Shown: positions 34,113-46,520 of the stretch, piece after piece | Position numbering within the stretch: the first letter of the stretch is position 1 | How the letters are laid out: every line of letters starts with the position of its first letter | NCBI GenBank assembly: GCA_023055505.1 | Contig: JALIRH010000115.1 | Location: 1 to 64,000 of the forward strand | Origin: Callipepla californica brunnescens | Taxonomy: Eukaryota; Chordata; Aves; Galliformes; Odontophoridae | Length of the DNA: 64,000 nucleotides | Reading direction: 5' to 3' | Translations under genes and position numbers: made by a program | Notes under the pieces: generated by a model | What the model was told of the DNA's origin: nothing | Seen by the model: only the letters and a program-made list of their open reading frames with translations | Databases searched by the model: none

Positions 34113-35519
34113 TCATGGTAAAATAAGGGCAGAACAGATATATGAAGTTATAATACATGACAATTCTACAGAATCCTGGACTATATCAAGTATTGTGGTA
34201 CCCGATATACTTGTTTTATTCCACTGGGAGAATGTATATCATTCAAGTAACAAATCATTTGGACAAATGCAGCTACATGAAAAATATCTGTTGCATGAAG
34301 ACGCACATTTACAATGAATTGTGCACAGAGTGACGGCAAAATTTCCTGGTGTAGCTGGTGACAAAGGGCTGCCAAGTGATTGTTTCTCTAGTGCATACTT
34401 GTTGGTATAAGTCACACTCGGAAACCACTTGTATACAGAGTTACAGGACAGAGTTGACTCTTTTTGGGTAACAACATTCTGAAGCAGTGGAAAAAATCCA
34501 TCACACCTGACAAATCGAGAGGGGCAGCAGAAGGCTTACCACCTAGGAGGTGGGGTGCTTGGGACAGGATGGAGTAAGGCTTGAAAAACCACATCCATGT
34601 TATTTTGTTTGGTACTAGAAGAGCTCCCCAGCAGCATGTGTTGGGCAGCCTTGAACACAACAGAGTGAGTTGTTTTTGAAAGTAGGATATTAGCCAAAAA
34701 ATGCACTTTTATTATCTTACATTGTCCTTGGAACTAAGACTGAATTATTTTGAGTGGTATGGCTGAAGAGAGTTGGGAGAGAAAAAAGAAGGATATAATA
34801 AGGGAGCAAGGAGTTGCCTGTCAAATTGGGCTTCTTTACTTCATAGCCCAAATACAGAGCCAGGGATGGGAGACCTTCATTTCTTCCTCTCCTTGTGGGT
34901 CACGGAGCTCTGTGCTTTACTCCTGGGGGAGCTCCTGAGCCCAAAGGCAGGGACAGGGCTGCTTCCACCCACCTCATCCCATCCTCTCTTTTGTATAAGC
35001 TATTGAACATCTCTGGATACAGGAGGCTGAATGAGGGTCTACCGGAGACTCTTTACTGTGGATAGGTTGGTTCAGGGTGGGGTTTTCTCTTGCTGGAGGG
35101 GCTTGTTTTGAGTAGGATGTTGAGAAAATGCTTAGCAATGGGCTGTACAAATCTCTAAATTCTGAGATATTAGACATGAGGATTTCATTCTGAGAGGATG
35201 ACACTTTTTTCCTCACTTTTCTTCCTCAGCTGACGCTGCCCAGAGAGTATCAATCAAATCACATAATTCCTTTAACAATTCTGGCCTTCCGTCTCCATTT
35301 ACCTTCTTAGCCTTTTATTAAAAAATAGCCACCGTGATCACTTTTGTATGTTGAGAGATATCTATGAGTTGTGAATTACTGAGTTTAATACAACATGACC
35401 ATTGAGGTCTGTATATTCTTTCAGAGCTTCCTATCCAGTGCTGTGTGCAAGACATCTCCTATTTTACCCTTTCAGTACATGCCATTTTATTTTTTTATTT
35501 TTTTATTTTTTGTCTCTTG
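34113..35519. other. Intergenic, no gene seen
   Basis: Nothing beyond a T7A-type simple repeat at 35485-35511. Confidence 0.5.
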
Positions 35520-35765
35520 CAATATATTATTAAAAATTGGGAATTAAATTAATCTATTTTTCAGGCAATAAATTAAATAGTGATGACTCTGGAGAAAATG
35601 TTGTGCATTACTTTAACCACAAAATAAATCGCAATGAAGATGACATGTTTTCATGTTCTGGCATGTATACCAGTCAGCGTATCTAAAAACGCACCTCATC
35701 TTTTAATTATATCTAGGCTTGGAGTAGTCATCTCCTTAATGGCAATCAAAATATTTCCACACACA
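35520..35765. promoter_or_regulatory. Candidate conserved noncoding block
   Basis: AT-rich with retained CpGs (AAATCGCAATG, GTCAGCGTATC, AAAACGCACC) and TTAATTATATC. Repeat-free. Confidence 0.35.
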
Positions 35766-35999
35766 GAAAGAAAAGCTCACAGCCTTTGAAAACGTTTCTT
35801 TTTTTTTTCCTGTGAAAGTGAGGTGAGCAGATAGCCTGAGCCCTTGGATCAGTATTGCAAAGGCAGCAGCAGAGCAGGGGGTGGCTCTGGGAGGAGAGGG
35901 CTGCAGGGAGGGTTGGGGCTGCAGAGGGAAGCACGGAGGTAAAGTTTCCCTTGTCTCCTTTGCATATTCATGACGTGGACCTGGCTGTTGAATCATAGT
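35766..35999. other. Intergenic, no gene seen
   Basis: A more GC-rich stretch around a T-run; nothing recognisable. Confidence 0.5.
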
Positions 36000-36485
36000 T
36001 TTTCTTTGCTTTCTTAACAGATTTCTCTAGGTTAATTAGATGGAAAGTGTGATAGTGGTTTATAGAGCGTATATCCAAACTCATCGCTGGTAATAAATTA
36101 AACATTCCTTTAAATGTGCCATTATTTTGTCAGTTCCAAGAAGAGTTTCAAAGGTAAATGTTGATTTTAGTACAGTTGTGGCGATGCTGCAAGTTTTGCA
36201 CTCAGAATACCAACGTATCTTTCAATGAATACTCATGAGCTATCGATTAAAAGAAAGAAGTGGCAGAGCTTGTGGTGCAAGGTACAACGTGTGTTTGGGA
36301 AGCTGCACAAACGTCTCTATATTAAATGTATTCACACGATCTCAAAAGATCATGCTGGAACTGCAAATCGTAACCCCTAGCAAAAGTGGAATGTTGATTC
36401 AAAGCGGGCATCTTTCTATTAGACTGTTTGAACAGGTCTCCTTAGACAATGATCATAACATCCCTCTCTCTTCCTTTACACATAG
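36000..36485. promoter_or_regulatory. Candidate conserved noncoding block
   Basis: AT-rich, CpG-retaining; GGTTAATTAGATGG, TAGAGCGTATATCC, CATCGCTGGTAATAAATTAA and GAGCTATCGATTAAAAG. Repeat-free. Confidence 0.35.
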
Positions 36486-36929
36486 GTTGTGATATCTATA
36501 CTCTTCTCCCTGCACGTGACTCCACTTTTATGAGCTGTCTTGGGCTCTCCTCTGATTTTATGCTTGAAGCCAACAGGGATAACACGAAGCCCTGAACATA
36601 ATGACAGCCTCCGCGTTCGATCACTCCTTGCAGTGAGGCAGGGACATGGGAGGGATGCGAGGGATTCTGACCAGCTGAGGGGGAGCTGGACGGGGCCGTA
36701 TGGGGCCGGGGTTGCTGGGGTCTGTGTTTATAGGGTGATGCAACACAGAGCAGCACCATGCCCTGATCCCAGGCACGTTCCTGCAGCACACATCGGTCCC
36801 ATCGAAACGAGCTGTGCTGTGTCACTGGGCAGCCCATGTGCTACTGAAGTGAATTACACTCAGTACAAAGCTGCCTACAGAAAGAGATGTGGTTTTTTTC
36901 TTTTTTTCTTTTTTTTTTTTTTCAGTTCA
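36486..36929. other. GC-richer intergenic stretch with T-tract
   Basis: Moderate GC with open frames of 113 and 147 codons on opposite strands, neither with a domain; T-rich tract at about 36893-36922. Confidence 0.45.
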
Positions 36930-37435
36930 GAAATAGAAATGCACACTGATTTCTTATGCACGGTTTGGAACCTTTGCTTTTGAAAATGTGGCTTGTGGCT
37001 CACTAATGTAAACATTTGCATTTTTGTACTCTGGATCTAAAAGCAGACATGTTCCAAAATATTGTTGGTCAGAAAAGCTTCGTCTTAAATTTGCATGCCA
37101 TGTTTTTATTTTATTTTATTTTTCATTTTTAAACGACAATCCTTTAAGTCTGTAATTGCACGTAACTTGTACCAATTATAGAGGAGAGGTTGAAACTGCA
37201 TCTAAGCTGTGTACAATACCAAAGCTGAGCTCACAAAATTATTCAGTGAAAAGTTTAGACATAAAGTTGTTCACCAATAGCTCTTCCAAATGGTGTAAAA
37301 CAGCTGCTGTCTAAAGTGTGACCAAGGAAAAATCTCCCTCCAGCATCCTGATAGGCAGACTTTACTACTTCAGCTATTAAAAATGAATAACGCCGCCCTT
37401 TAAAAAATCTTCAGGAACATATAAACAAGTTTCTG
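36930..37435. promoter_or_regulatory. Candidate conserved noncoding block
   Basis: AT-rich with GTAAACATTTGCATTTTTG (octamer-like on the minus strand), TTTTTAAACGACAATCC and TGTAATTGCACGTAAC. Confidence 0.3.
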
Positions 37436-38079
37436 AGGAAAAACTGATCAGGAAAAGAAGAAATGCCTCAGAAAAGGGGTAAAGAAGAGCTCAGTCTGCA
37501 CTTCTCTGTGCACATGGGAGAGGCACGTAGGAGTGGGATCCCCAGCCCCGCGGTCCCCCCACTCGCTGCGTGCTTGGTGAACGCAAGGGCAGCAATGACA
37601 CTCCTGTGCTCCTGAGACCTCACATCCTCTTCTATCTCCGTTCTCGTGCTGCGCTCTCATCACTGGGGTTTTGCACCTAAGAAGGGCTAATAGGTACTAA
37701 TTATGATTATAGAGTCAGCTATTTTTGCTATACTTAGTACGGTCCCATATGCTTAAGGTTCTGGAAGACAAAGGGGACAAGTTGAATGATTTTGGATGTG
37801 AAATTCATTTGCAGTGCTATAATTCCTTAATCTAAGATGAAAGAGTGTGTTGGGTATGCTGGCCTAAGAACGAACATGCACTGAACCTCCTGGGGATTTT
37901 GTTTTACATTATCTGGCCCCCAAACTGCAGAAAATAGCAGAAAAGAGCTTTGGTAAATCATTTTGCCCCCACACTTGTTTTTTTTTTTTTTTTTTACCAC
38001 AGAGTTAACTATAAATTTGCAATCTCTCCTGCACACACAGGGAAATATGAGGGGCAGGCACAACGCCGTGGCACGTTTG
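37436..38079. other. Intergenic, no gene seen
   Basis: Mixed sequence with an 18-T run at about 37979-37996; nothing recognisable. Confidence 0.5.
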
Positions 38080-39420
38080 AAAAATGCTCACAGTGGTGAA
38101 GAATCAAATTCTTTGCTGCAGTAACTCCGCTGGTGGCGGGGAGTCATCCAGGGGCAGTCTGAGCTGCCACGAACTTGGTCAGAGCCGCTGAAGTTTGGTA
38201 CAGACACACAGCACAACGTACCAAGGAAAATCTCGTCCCTCTGGTCACAAAGCTCACACAGTTTACTTTAGCAAATATTTTCCCCCGCATCCTCGAAAGA
38301 GTTTAGTGGGAATTTTTTGATATTTCTTTGGCAATGCTCTAAAGGCACAAAAGGCACGTAAGCAGGAATGCAGCGCTGTTTCGAGCACGAAAACAAGTGG
38401 ATTAATAAATCTAGAATGAATTGAGACTGATTCTAAATGAAGGCGTAATTCAGAGAAAATATTTTGCTGGGATAAAACTAAGCCGAGGTTCCATCCTTTT
38501 GTACAGTCCCAATTTCTCTCTCTTTTTCTCTCTCTCTCTCTTTTTTTTTTTTTTGCTGCAGGCTCAGGCGTAATCTTACAGTCCCAATAAATGAAAAATA
38601 TGCGTTGAGGGAATCAATACAATGATTGCAGGGTTTTTTTTTGAGCGAGGTTCATTCTGCGGTGGCTGATTAATTCGTGTTTTACCTAACATAAAATTGT
38701 CTTTAGGTTTCACTCAGAAGTAAATCGTTCTTTTAAGACGTTCGATTTTGTTTTTAAATAATTAACAGAGAGAAAGGAACCCTGAAACAGTTCAATTAAT
38801 TTAACAACAATAGCCTTTGGAGGTATAGATACAACTGCGTGCTCCACTCAAGCAATAAAATTAGCAATAAGTGCACACTGTGGAATAGGATTAGTGCATA
38901 TCTCAACAGAGGGACGTGGAAGCCTCAGCGCAGAAGGAAAGCGCTCACACTCACTAAATCCCAGGAATATTCACGTTTCCTCAATCGCCTGTGTTGCTGA
39001 GCAATAATTTAAATTGCAAGTAGCTGTTAAAAATAGCAAATGAAATGTGGAAAACGCTCCACTTGGGCGTGAGGGGAACAGAATGCAAAGTTTTCTTTAG
39101 CAAAACTGGCGGCGTTTATTTACCTTTCCCTCTCGCCCGCGTGTTTCTATGGAATATATGCATCACAGCTAGTTAAAAGTTTGACAGTAGGAGCACAAAT
39201 GTCAACCAAAGGGTATTATCCAGCATGAAACATCTGCAGCAAGTTGTGAAATCGTCGTAAGACTGTAAGAAATACGCTGAGCAAAAATTCCTGTGTCTAA
39301 TATTGTTACACAATTTTATGTGATAAATGGCCAGAACAAATGCTCCTCAGAATTACATTTTTGTTCTATGTTATTCTGCAAAACTAATTGGTGGATGACC
39401 TTAGGATGGATGATTTGTTA
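38080..39420. promoter_or_regulatory. Large candidate conserved noncoding block
   Basis: About 1.3 kb without recognisable transposons. AT-rich yet CpG-retaining (AAAGGCGTAATTC, ATTAATTCGTG, AAGACGTTCGATTTTG, GGCGGCGTTTATTT) with many TAAT cores (AAATAATTAACAG, CAATTAATTTAAC, AATAAAATTAGCAATAAG, GAGCAATAATTTAAATTGC). One of the two strongest enhancer-like intervals. Confidence 0.45.
38513..38561 (+). repeat. CT/T-rich tract ending in CAG
   Basis: TC-rich then T15 sequence, closing with GCTGCAG. It matches the consensus of a strong 3' splice site, but no open frame or downstream donor pattern supports an exon. Confidence 0.6.
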
Positions 39421-40729
39421 ATTTGCAGATGCCTCTCTGCTTTCCCCTCTGCCTCTGCTGCTCCAGGAGAGCGCACAGTTACAAACTCTGTGCATGTACA
39501 AAGCCCCTCTCGTAGGCATTTCTCAATCACTCATCAGACCATGTTTAAGCGCTAAATATATGTATTAGGCACACACATGCCCACCCACAAATGCGAGATA
39601 CATATACATATCTACTTGCTAGACATTCAATTAAATATGTATTGTAAAAGGCAAAAGTGATTTCAAAGATTTGAAGACAACCGTGATGACAGTATGTATT
39701 ACTGTTAAACTCACCACGGCACATCTGCAGAGCAGACTGGGGACTTCTCTGCACATCTTTGCTGGGAAGCTGAAGGTAAACATTGTTTGTTTGCCAGAAC
39801 AGTGTGGAAAATATTTATGATTTTTAGGAACAGCGCTGCTAAGGGAGCAATACATTTGCTTTTTTAAATGAACTCATCTTCAGCAGTCAGCTTTTAGCTA
39901 AATGGATTACACCGCCGAACACCTCAAACCATCATTTTGGGTGTGAGCACTGGCACCACAGAGGATACCTTATAAGCACAATTCATTTATGAACTCCTTT
40001 TTTTTTTTTTTTCTTTCCCTGAGGATTAAAAAAAATCATTTTTATGCACAGCAGAAGTGGCCTTGTTTAATAAATTTCCTCGCTGCTGCAGTTCACCTTT
40101 AGGAACGATGGAGAGTTTAACCACATGTGGGTAAAGTTTGAGCCTTTGGGGTTTTACGAGAGCAATATTCCCTTCCAGTGCACTGTCCACCGAAACAGGT
40201 CTTAACCTTTCCCTACAGACAGGCAAGCAGAGAAGCACAGAACCGAAGCAAGCCATGTTTAGCAGAATTTTACATACCATAATCTCTTTACCATGGTCAG
40301 ACAAGGCTGGAATTTTCGAGATGATCTCTTATGGCACGGATCCATTCCAGGACAGAGCTGATTTACAGCTTAGCGCCATTCTCCACCCTTCACTGAGAGT
40401 AAGTTAAATGACCCAAGAATAACATTAATATGTACTATAACTAGATAGAATGGTGGTCTAAAGGGTGGTCCGAGGCATTAGCTTTCACCCTAGGAAACTC
40501 AAGCTCATATATTGCCCAGAAATACTAATAAGGGTCAAGTATCATTACTATTTTAAGAGGGCTACAATGCTGTGAGTTATGGGGATGGGAGGGGAGCAGG
40601 GCTCCTCTTCTGCCTTCCACCAGCCCCCTTGTCTCTGCCCTGAAATGCTTTGCACAAACTTTGGGTGAATGCGGACTCATGTTTTGCATGCTATTTCGTG
40701 CCTGTCCTGGTTTAAAAATACTCACTGAC
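39421..40729. other. Intergenic, partly element-like
   Basis: Mixed sequence; T15 run at about 39998-40012. The parts at 39530-39700 and 39880-40340 keep several CpGs but I cannot separate them from background with confidence. Confidence 0.4.
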
Positions 40730-40990
40730 CAATTGTTTTACTTGGTTGGGTCGATCTGATTAACCTCATCCGAGTCTGTGAAAACCTTTTTCTCCCCTTT
40801 CTCCCTTTTAGCAAGGCAATGGCTTCAGAGTAAAAAAGTTGAGAGAAGCTGAAGCCGAAAGTTTAAAATCATGTTAGTCGGGGCATGAAAATATTTCCAG
40901 AGAAACACGAAAGATCTGACAAAACAATAAATAGAAAAGTAAGATGTTGAAATTATTTTAAGACAGATGCCTTTTTAAACTGTATTAAGA
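40730..40990. promoter_or_regulatory. Candidate conserved noncoding block
   Basis: Repeat-free; GTCGATCTGATTAACC, CATCCGAGTC, GAAGCCGAAAG and TTAGTCGGGGC retain CpGs in otherwise AT-rich DNA. Confidence 0.3.
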
Positions 40991-41339
40991 ACACCTATCA
41001 GGGAGCCTGGTTCCAGCAGTTCCTCGCACAGGAGGCATTTTATCTTCACAACATCTGGCACTGTCAAGGAGGTACAGTTGTAGACCTTACCAGATGCAGA
41101 CACTCCATACATAAAAGTACACTAACAAATCATACCGTTAACAGCAGCACAACACAAGTGTTTCTTATACATCCATGAAGAAAACTGTTCCATGGCTATG
41201 GGAAAGCGTAAAGAAAAAATGCCACTTAAAAAAAAATCCTTAAAAAACAACCAACAAAAGAAACCCAAAACCCCCTAACAGAAATTTTCTGTAATTCCTA
41301 AAACATGAAAATAACTCAGGGAGCTTTATTTTCAGCTGG

Positions 41340-41638
41340 TTTTTTTTTTCCTTTTTTTTTTCTTTTCCTAGATGACTGACAAGAAAGCTTCTTTCTTCAG
41401 GGTGAAAAACTCCTTGTCCCATAAATCTGTGTGGTTGACATATCTAGGTAAATTTGTATCCTTGCTCAAAGGGATCACTGGTTTTATTCTCTATGGATTT
41501 TTCACTCACTCTATTGTGGAAAGTGAGTTGAGGCAGAAAAAAAATTGCTTGATATTTGAAGGGAGGTTTACATTATTTTATATCAGCCACACTGTTATGT
41601 TGTCACTCAGCTTCTTTTATGAACTGTTTAAAACATGA
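41340..41638 (+). other. Splice-acceptor-like tract followed by an 88-codon open frame
   Basis: A 30-base pyrimidine tract ends in CCTAG at 41371, and an ATG open frame starts at the next base, ending at 41638. The translation is hydrophobic with no family I recognise and is probably fortuitous. Kept as a lead because the acceptor is near-consensus. Confidence 0.12.
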
Positions 41639-42048
41639 TACTATACTACACAAACCGTGCCCATTTCTGAGTATGCCATGTGTTCCATATATTGATGTTC
41701 TTGAGCCCAATACTCCATTCTGTTAGATGAATGCAGCTGCCTTCATCCCAACATAAAACATGGAGACATTTGGAAGTTATCTGTTATTATATTTATATAA
41801 AAAATTATCTATGTTTCCTAATTTATTTAATCTTTTCATTATCATTATTGTTATTAATCAAGGTTCCTCTGGAATTCTTTTGTTATTGTAAATGAACATT
41901 TACGTATCAAGGCAGGCTCTCCTAAAGGTAAATCAGAATGTTGGTGGCAATACTGTAATTACCACAAACCAAGGATTTTGTTTGTTTGTATCCCTCCTTA
42001 TGCCTCGAAAACAGCAGTCGATGTGCTGTAGGACTTAGCCCTATGCAC
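41639..42048. other. AT-rich intergenic
   Basis: AT-rich sequence with ATT-rich stretches (about 41760-41880); no gene seen. Confidence 0.5.
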
Positions 42049-42104
42049 AGTGAGGCAGAATTTCTATTTTTGCCTTACAAAGTGAGGCAGAATTTCTATT
42101 TTTG
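42049..42104. repeat. Local tandem duplication, 32-bp period
   Basis: A 24-bp segment (starting AGTGAGGCAGAATTTC) at 42049-42072 recurs exactly at 42081-42104. The identity suggests a young duplication. Confidence 0.9.
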
Positions 42105-43354
42105 AATAGTTCTCCTCTTCATATGAACAGCTCCCCCTCCCTCCCCTCCTTTTATTAGATGGATAATACAATAAATAGGTCCCATCTAAATACTCTTTTA
42201 AGATAAAAGCACTGCCCGATGTTTTGTACAGCATTGTCACAACAAAGTGCAGCAGCAAGCCGCAGTCTCGAGGAATTCTTTCAGTACACTCAACACCACT
42301 CCTCTCAGAGCTGGAGCCATAACATGCTGTCAAGAGTGTGTGTTCTGTTCCTACAACAGGCTTCAAAATTTAATTTTCTACGAAATGTGTGGTGCCTCCT
42401 GGAACGTCAGCGATTTTAGCTGCATGTGCTCTGTTATGACAGCAGTGATGGCGGTGGTGCACGCTCGGCGCAGGGATTAGATATGGGTCAAATGTTGAAC
42501 CATCTGGATTTACCATGAAGTAACCCTTATTTTTGATACCTCTCTTTAGGCTCACTGCAAAGCGATTCCCCCTTCTTTCAAAAGTTTCTCCTTTCTTTTC
42601 TTGGCTGGTGTGTGCGGAGCTGCACTACTCCTACCACCCTGTGGCAATTCCATGCCATGACATACGTGCGGTGCAGCCCGGCTGCGGGCAGGCTGGGAAA
42701 GAACACTGTACACAATTGTTTGTTTCCTTGGCTTTCATTCCAGGGGCAACAAAATTGCTTGGTCGGTTTGATGCATATAAGGTGCAGAGTGACGAGTAGC
42801 TTCTTTAAAAGAGATTACTGCTGCTAAACTGCTTTCAGATGTATAACTCAAAATGTGTTAAAATACCCCTTAAAAGCTGCAAGGAGTAGCCTCTAGTTTT
42901 GTACCTGAACTGTTAATGCATTGCAGGGATAGAGGACCTTACAGACAGCAAGTAGACCGTACATGAGACACATATATCTGCTTCACTTAACATGTCAGGA
43001 GACGACGGGTACAAAAAGTTAAGTTATCTCGATCAAAAAAGAAAGGCTAACACAATTAAAATTTTCTCGCTGCATGCACATTTCCCAAATTCCCTGAATT
43101 TTATATGGAGCAGATGGCGTTCAAGCAAATCAAGAAGCTGAAGCTGGAGAAAAAAAAAAAAAACAACAAAAAAACCCCCCACACCAATGGAGAAACTCAT
43201 ATATTTCTTCAAACGATAAGATGAACTGCAGATGTTTGTTGAGGAGTACTGCTGACGCGGACGACCTAAGCAGCAGAGGCTTAAAAAGAAGAGTCCATTT
43301 GCGTTTAGCACTGGCCAACCACATCAGCTGTCACCTCATGATTTATTAAGGCCA
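42105..43354. other. Intergenic, no gene seen
   Basis: Mixed sequence, an A-rich tract at about 43147-43175 with a following C6 run. Nothing recognisable. Confidence 0.45.
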
Positions 43355-43965
43355 CTTGCTAGATTTTACGTCGACAGAGAAATTGCGATTAAAAAACTCT
43401 CACCTGTGTTAATAGGGAACATAGCAAAATAATAGCTGCTCTGCGCTCCTCACCCTGCTTGCAGGTTTAGCTCTTGTGGACAGACAGAGATATTTAAGCA
43501 GCATAACTCACTTCCATCAATCTTTCAAAGTTTTGACCAAAATGCCTTCATGCTTCTTCATTCTGTCCACATGGTTCTCGGTAGTGCTGCTAAAATACTG
43601 TGCTTATCTGACACCTGCAGTCAAATTAATCCCCGGTTAAGCCTGACAAAGTCACTGAAAGGAAAACAGTTGTCTGCTTAAGAACTTGTGAATCTAACAC
43701 AAAACCAGCTGCTTGATAAGTGGTTAAAAACCATTACTGAGCATTTAAAGAATAATTTCAAGATTATACTTGATAACGTTTACAAAACCTACAATTAACT
43801 CGGTGTTTTACTGGGGGAAAGTCGCACCCTGATGTGTCAGTGTTTCAGAAAATCACATCTTCTCAGAACTTGTTGTAACTTGGCGGTAAATATTTACTCT
43901 AGACGGCAGCTTAGTATACAAAGTTACAGCCCAAAAGCAAATATTTCATACTGAGTTTCAAATAT
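43355..43965. promoter_or_regulatory. Candidate conserved noncoding block
   Basis: AT-rich, repeat-free, CpG-retaining: TTTACGTCGACAG, AATTGCGATTAAAAAAC, TTGATAACG, TTAACTCGGTG, TTGGCGGTAAATATTTAC and CTAGACGGC. Confidence 0.4.
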
Positions 43966-44129
43966 ATGGATTTTCCCATTTGTGAATGATTCAGGCAGCC
44001 TTTCCCCTCCCTTAGAACAGCTAACTCAATCTATAAACATAAATATACCATTTCAGAGGAGCAAGGATGCAAATTACACATCAGTGCAGTAGTCCTCAGG
44101 GAGTTTATTACGGGGTAATTGGACCAAAC

Positions 44130-44222
44130 AAGGGCCAACTTCTGGCCTGATTTACAGTCTCAACATGCCTATTGACATCAGTGGAGTACACGAAGTCTAA
44201 GGCAAGGAAGAATTTGGCTTTA
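44130..44222. repeat. Ancient palindromic repeat relic, copy 1
   Basis: AGGGCCAACTTCTGGCC, ATTGACATCAGTGGAGTACAC and GAATTTGGCTT form the pattern of an old amniote dispersed repeat with ggccagattct ends and a cattgacatcaatggag centre. I cannot name the family. Confidence 0.4.
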
Positions 44223-44336
44223 AGGGGTTGGAAAGAGTTTTAAATTATTCCAGCTCAGCCTCCCTGAGCGAACTTCTACTCTGAAGGGGCACCATTATAA
44301 ACACAACTCACAGGCAGCTTGACTCGCTGCCTTCAG

Positions 44337-44383
44337 ATGGGTGTAACTCCAATGCTTACTCATCAGTCCTGAATTTGGCTCCT
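44337..44383. repeat. Ancient palindromic repeat relic, copy 2
   Basis: GATGGGTGTAACTCC...CTGAATTTGGCTCC resembles the gtgtaactcc and gaatttggcccc parts of the same repeat as at 44130. Just upstream, AGGCAGC/GCTGCCT (44312-44332) forms a small hairpin. Confidence 0.3.
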
Positions 44384-44390
44384 ATAAACA

Positions 44391-46255
44391 ATTATAGCTC
44401 TCTGCAGTTATTGAGTAACATCACTGTGTGGTTTTCTTATGTAATTCCTTGGGCTTGTTGCAATGCAAAGCTCCAGGCTGGAGGCCAAGACACACAGGGT
44501 ACGAACGGCTTCAGAAATAACCACCATTCAGGTTTGTTTGCAGTGAGGAGCTCGAGACGGAAACCATTAGCTTAAGAAAGATGAAATAAGTAACAACCTC
44601 ACGTGCAGCTTAGTTTTTATAAATCCTGCCTGAGATTATTCCAGTTTCCATGCGGTTAGGAAGAGAGTACAGGGGCAGGTTGATACAGATATTGTGTTGG
44701 GATCTTCCCTGTGTTGCATGTGTTGCCATCAGACAAATGTTGCACTTCTTGGTGTGCATCTCAGATGTCATAAGATACACATAGGGATGGGAGGCCAAGG
44801 CTGCAGCTGTCAGAGGGCTGTAGCTGGTGCTGGGGTTAGTGTACTGTGGCCGTGACTGAAGGCATGGGAGCAGCAGGCGAAGCCCCTACTCTGATGCCTG
44901 CAGGTGGCTTTTGGTCCATCAGGGAACATCCTTTTGGATTCAGCTCACTTGGAAATGACCCCAGGTGACTCCTTCATAGTCCATGGCAAACTGCTGGGAA
45001 ACCTTTGTGCATGAGTCCGTTGGACACTGTCCACATATGTATTACATGTATACAATACATAGGTATGTATTGCCCGTTGCCAGTTGTCCATGCATTTCAG
45101 ATCACTATTTTTGCAGTCCCAGAATGTGTAAGAGATGCTGAAGGGCAACACAACTCAAAGCTGATATAAAGTAATCAATGGCATTAGGTCTATCTTTCTT
45201 CTGAATTAATGCATAGGTCAATGCCTATGAAATCACGGAGAAAATTGTTCTCATTTAGTGGTGTATTTTAATTGCCAGTGGTATTTCTTCAGACCTCTTT
45301 CAGTAGATACTCACAGCTGTTGCATGCTACTGCGATTTTCTCTGAGTTTGTTGTGGAAACAGAAGCTGACAGTTGAGTCTGAGTCAGATTTAGGTTCTGC
45401 CAGACGCAGTGCTTATGAAGGTACCAATGACTCAGTCTTCTGCAGCTCTTGGGATGTGCCATCAGAAAGGTGAGATGTTTACAGCGTAGTTATGGATATT
45501 GTTAAACACAGGACATATTTGCAAGCATAGCTTAGGAACTCCTGAAGGATGCCTGGCTGTACCCCACAGACAGGCTGTTTCCGTCAGTCAGTAGCAATTA
45601 CATGAAAGCTGGTGTCTGAGCTCAGCTTCTGTAGCTGCTCAGTGTCAGCAGTGGGAACCACTGTGGACTGGCTGGAGAGAAGCTTTTAATGGACTCTGTT
45701 GTATAATGGGATCACCTGACTTGCTTTCGGATAAATTTGATATCAAGTTAAAAGCCAAGACTCATCCAAGAAAATGATCCACACCAGAGGACTGGAATTT
45801 TTGTTGCTTGCTTCTGTGTTTGCCTACCAGGAAATTTCCCTCCACTGTAACATGTCCATCTGTGGGTACTTCTTTGTGCCTTTCCTTGAACCTCTTGAGG
45901 GCAAAGGATTTCTTTTTGATATGTGTTTGCACAGGACCTGAGAGCATGGGACACCGATCCAGTCCAAGGATAGTGCTCATTCTCCCAAGGCGACTCAAGA
46001 CATTGCAAGGGGATACAGCAACACCAGAGAGGTATCAAAACTCACCTCCCAGAAATGCAAAATATACAGAAGAAATGACTTAGGTACAACCACAGCTCTG
46101 AGTACCCTATCCTCTCTCTTACTTTTTTTTGCTGGTGATCGTGATGCCAAGTTGTTTTTTTTTGCCTGACTTTGCAAACTCCTGTAATCTTTGGCAGTGC
46201 CATTTCTTTGACTAGTCATTGTGTTAGATAGTTTCCTTGCTTGCATGTTGTGTGT
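44391..46255. other. Intergenic, no gene seen
   Basis: Nothing recognisable; short anonymous open frames on both strands. Confidence 0.5.
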
Positions 46256-46520
46256 CATTAAATCATTTATTAAGAAAAGTCATAAATAGGAGTTTAATAT
46301 GTATTATGCTATCTCAACAAGCTGCACTTTCATTCCCTGTAAGCATTCATGTAATACGCAGTGCTGTAAAACTATTGTTGGTAATGCTTGCTAAATGCAC
46401 TATGGAAATAAAACAGCTCTCCTAGCATTAATGATTGGTTAATTAAAGAAAACTTTCTAGTTAACATTTGGTAACAATGTAATAAGTAACTTTCAATTAA
46501 ATTTTTCTGTGTATGGAGAA
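46256..46520. promoter_or_regulatory. Candidate homeodomain-rich block
   Basis: AT-rich with GCATTAATGATTGGTTAATTAAAG and CTAGTTAAC; few CpGs, so weaker than the other blocks. Confidence 0.22.
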
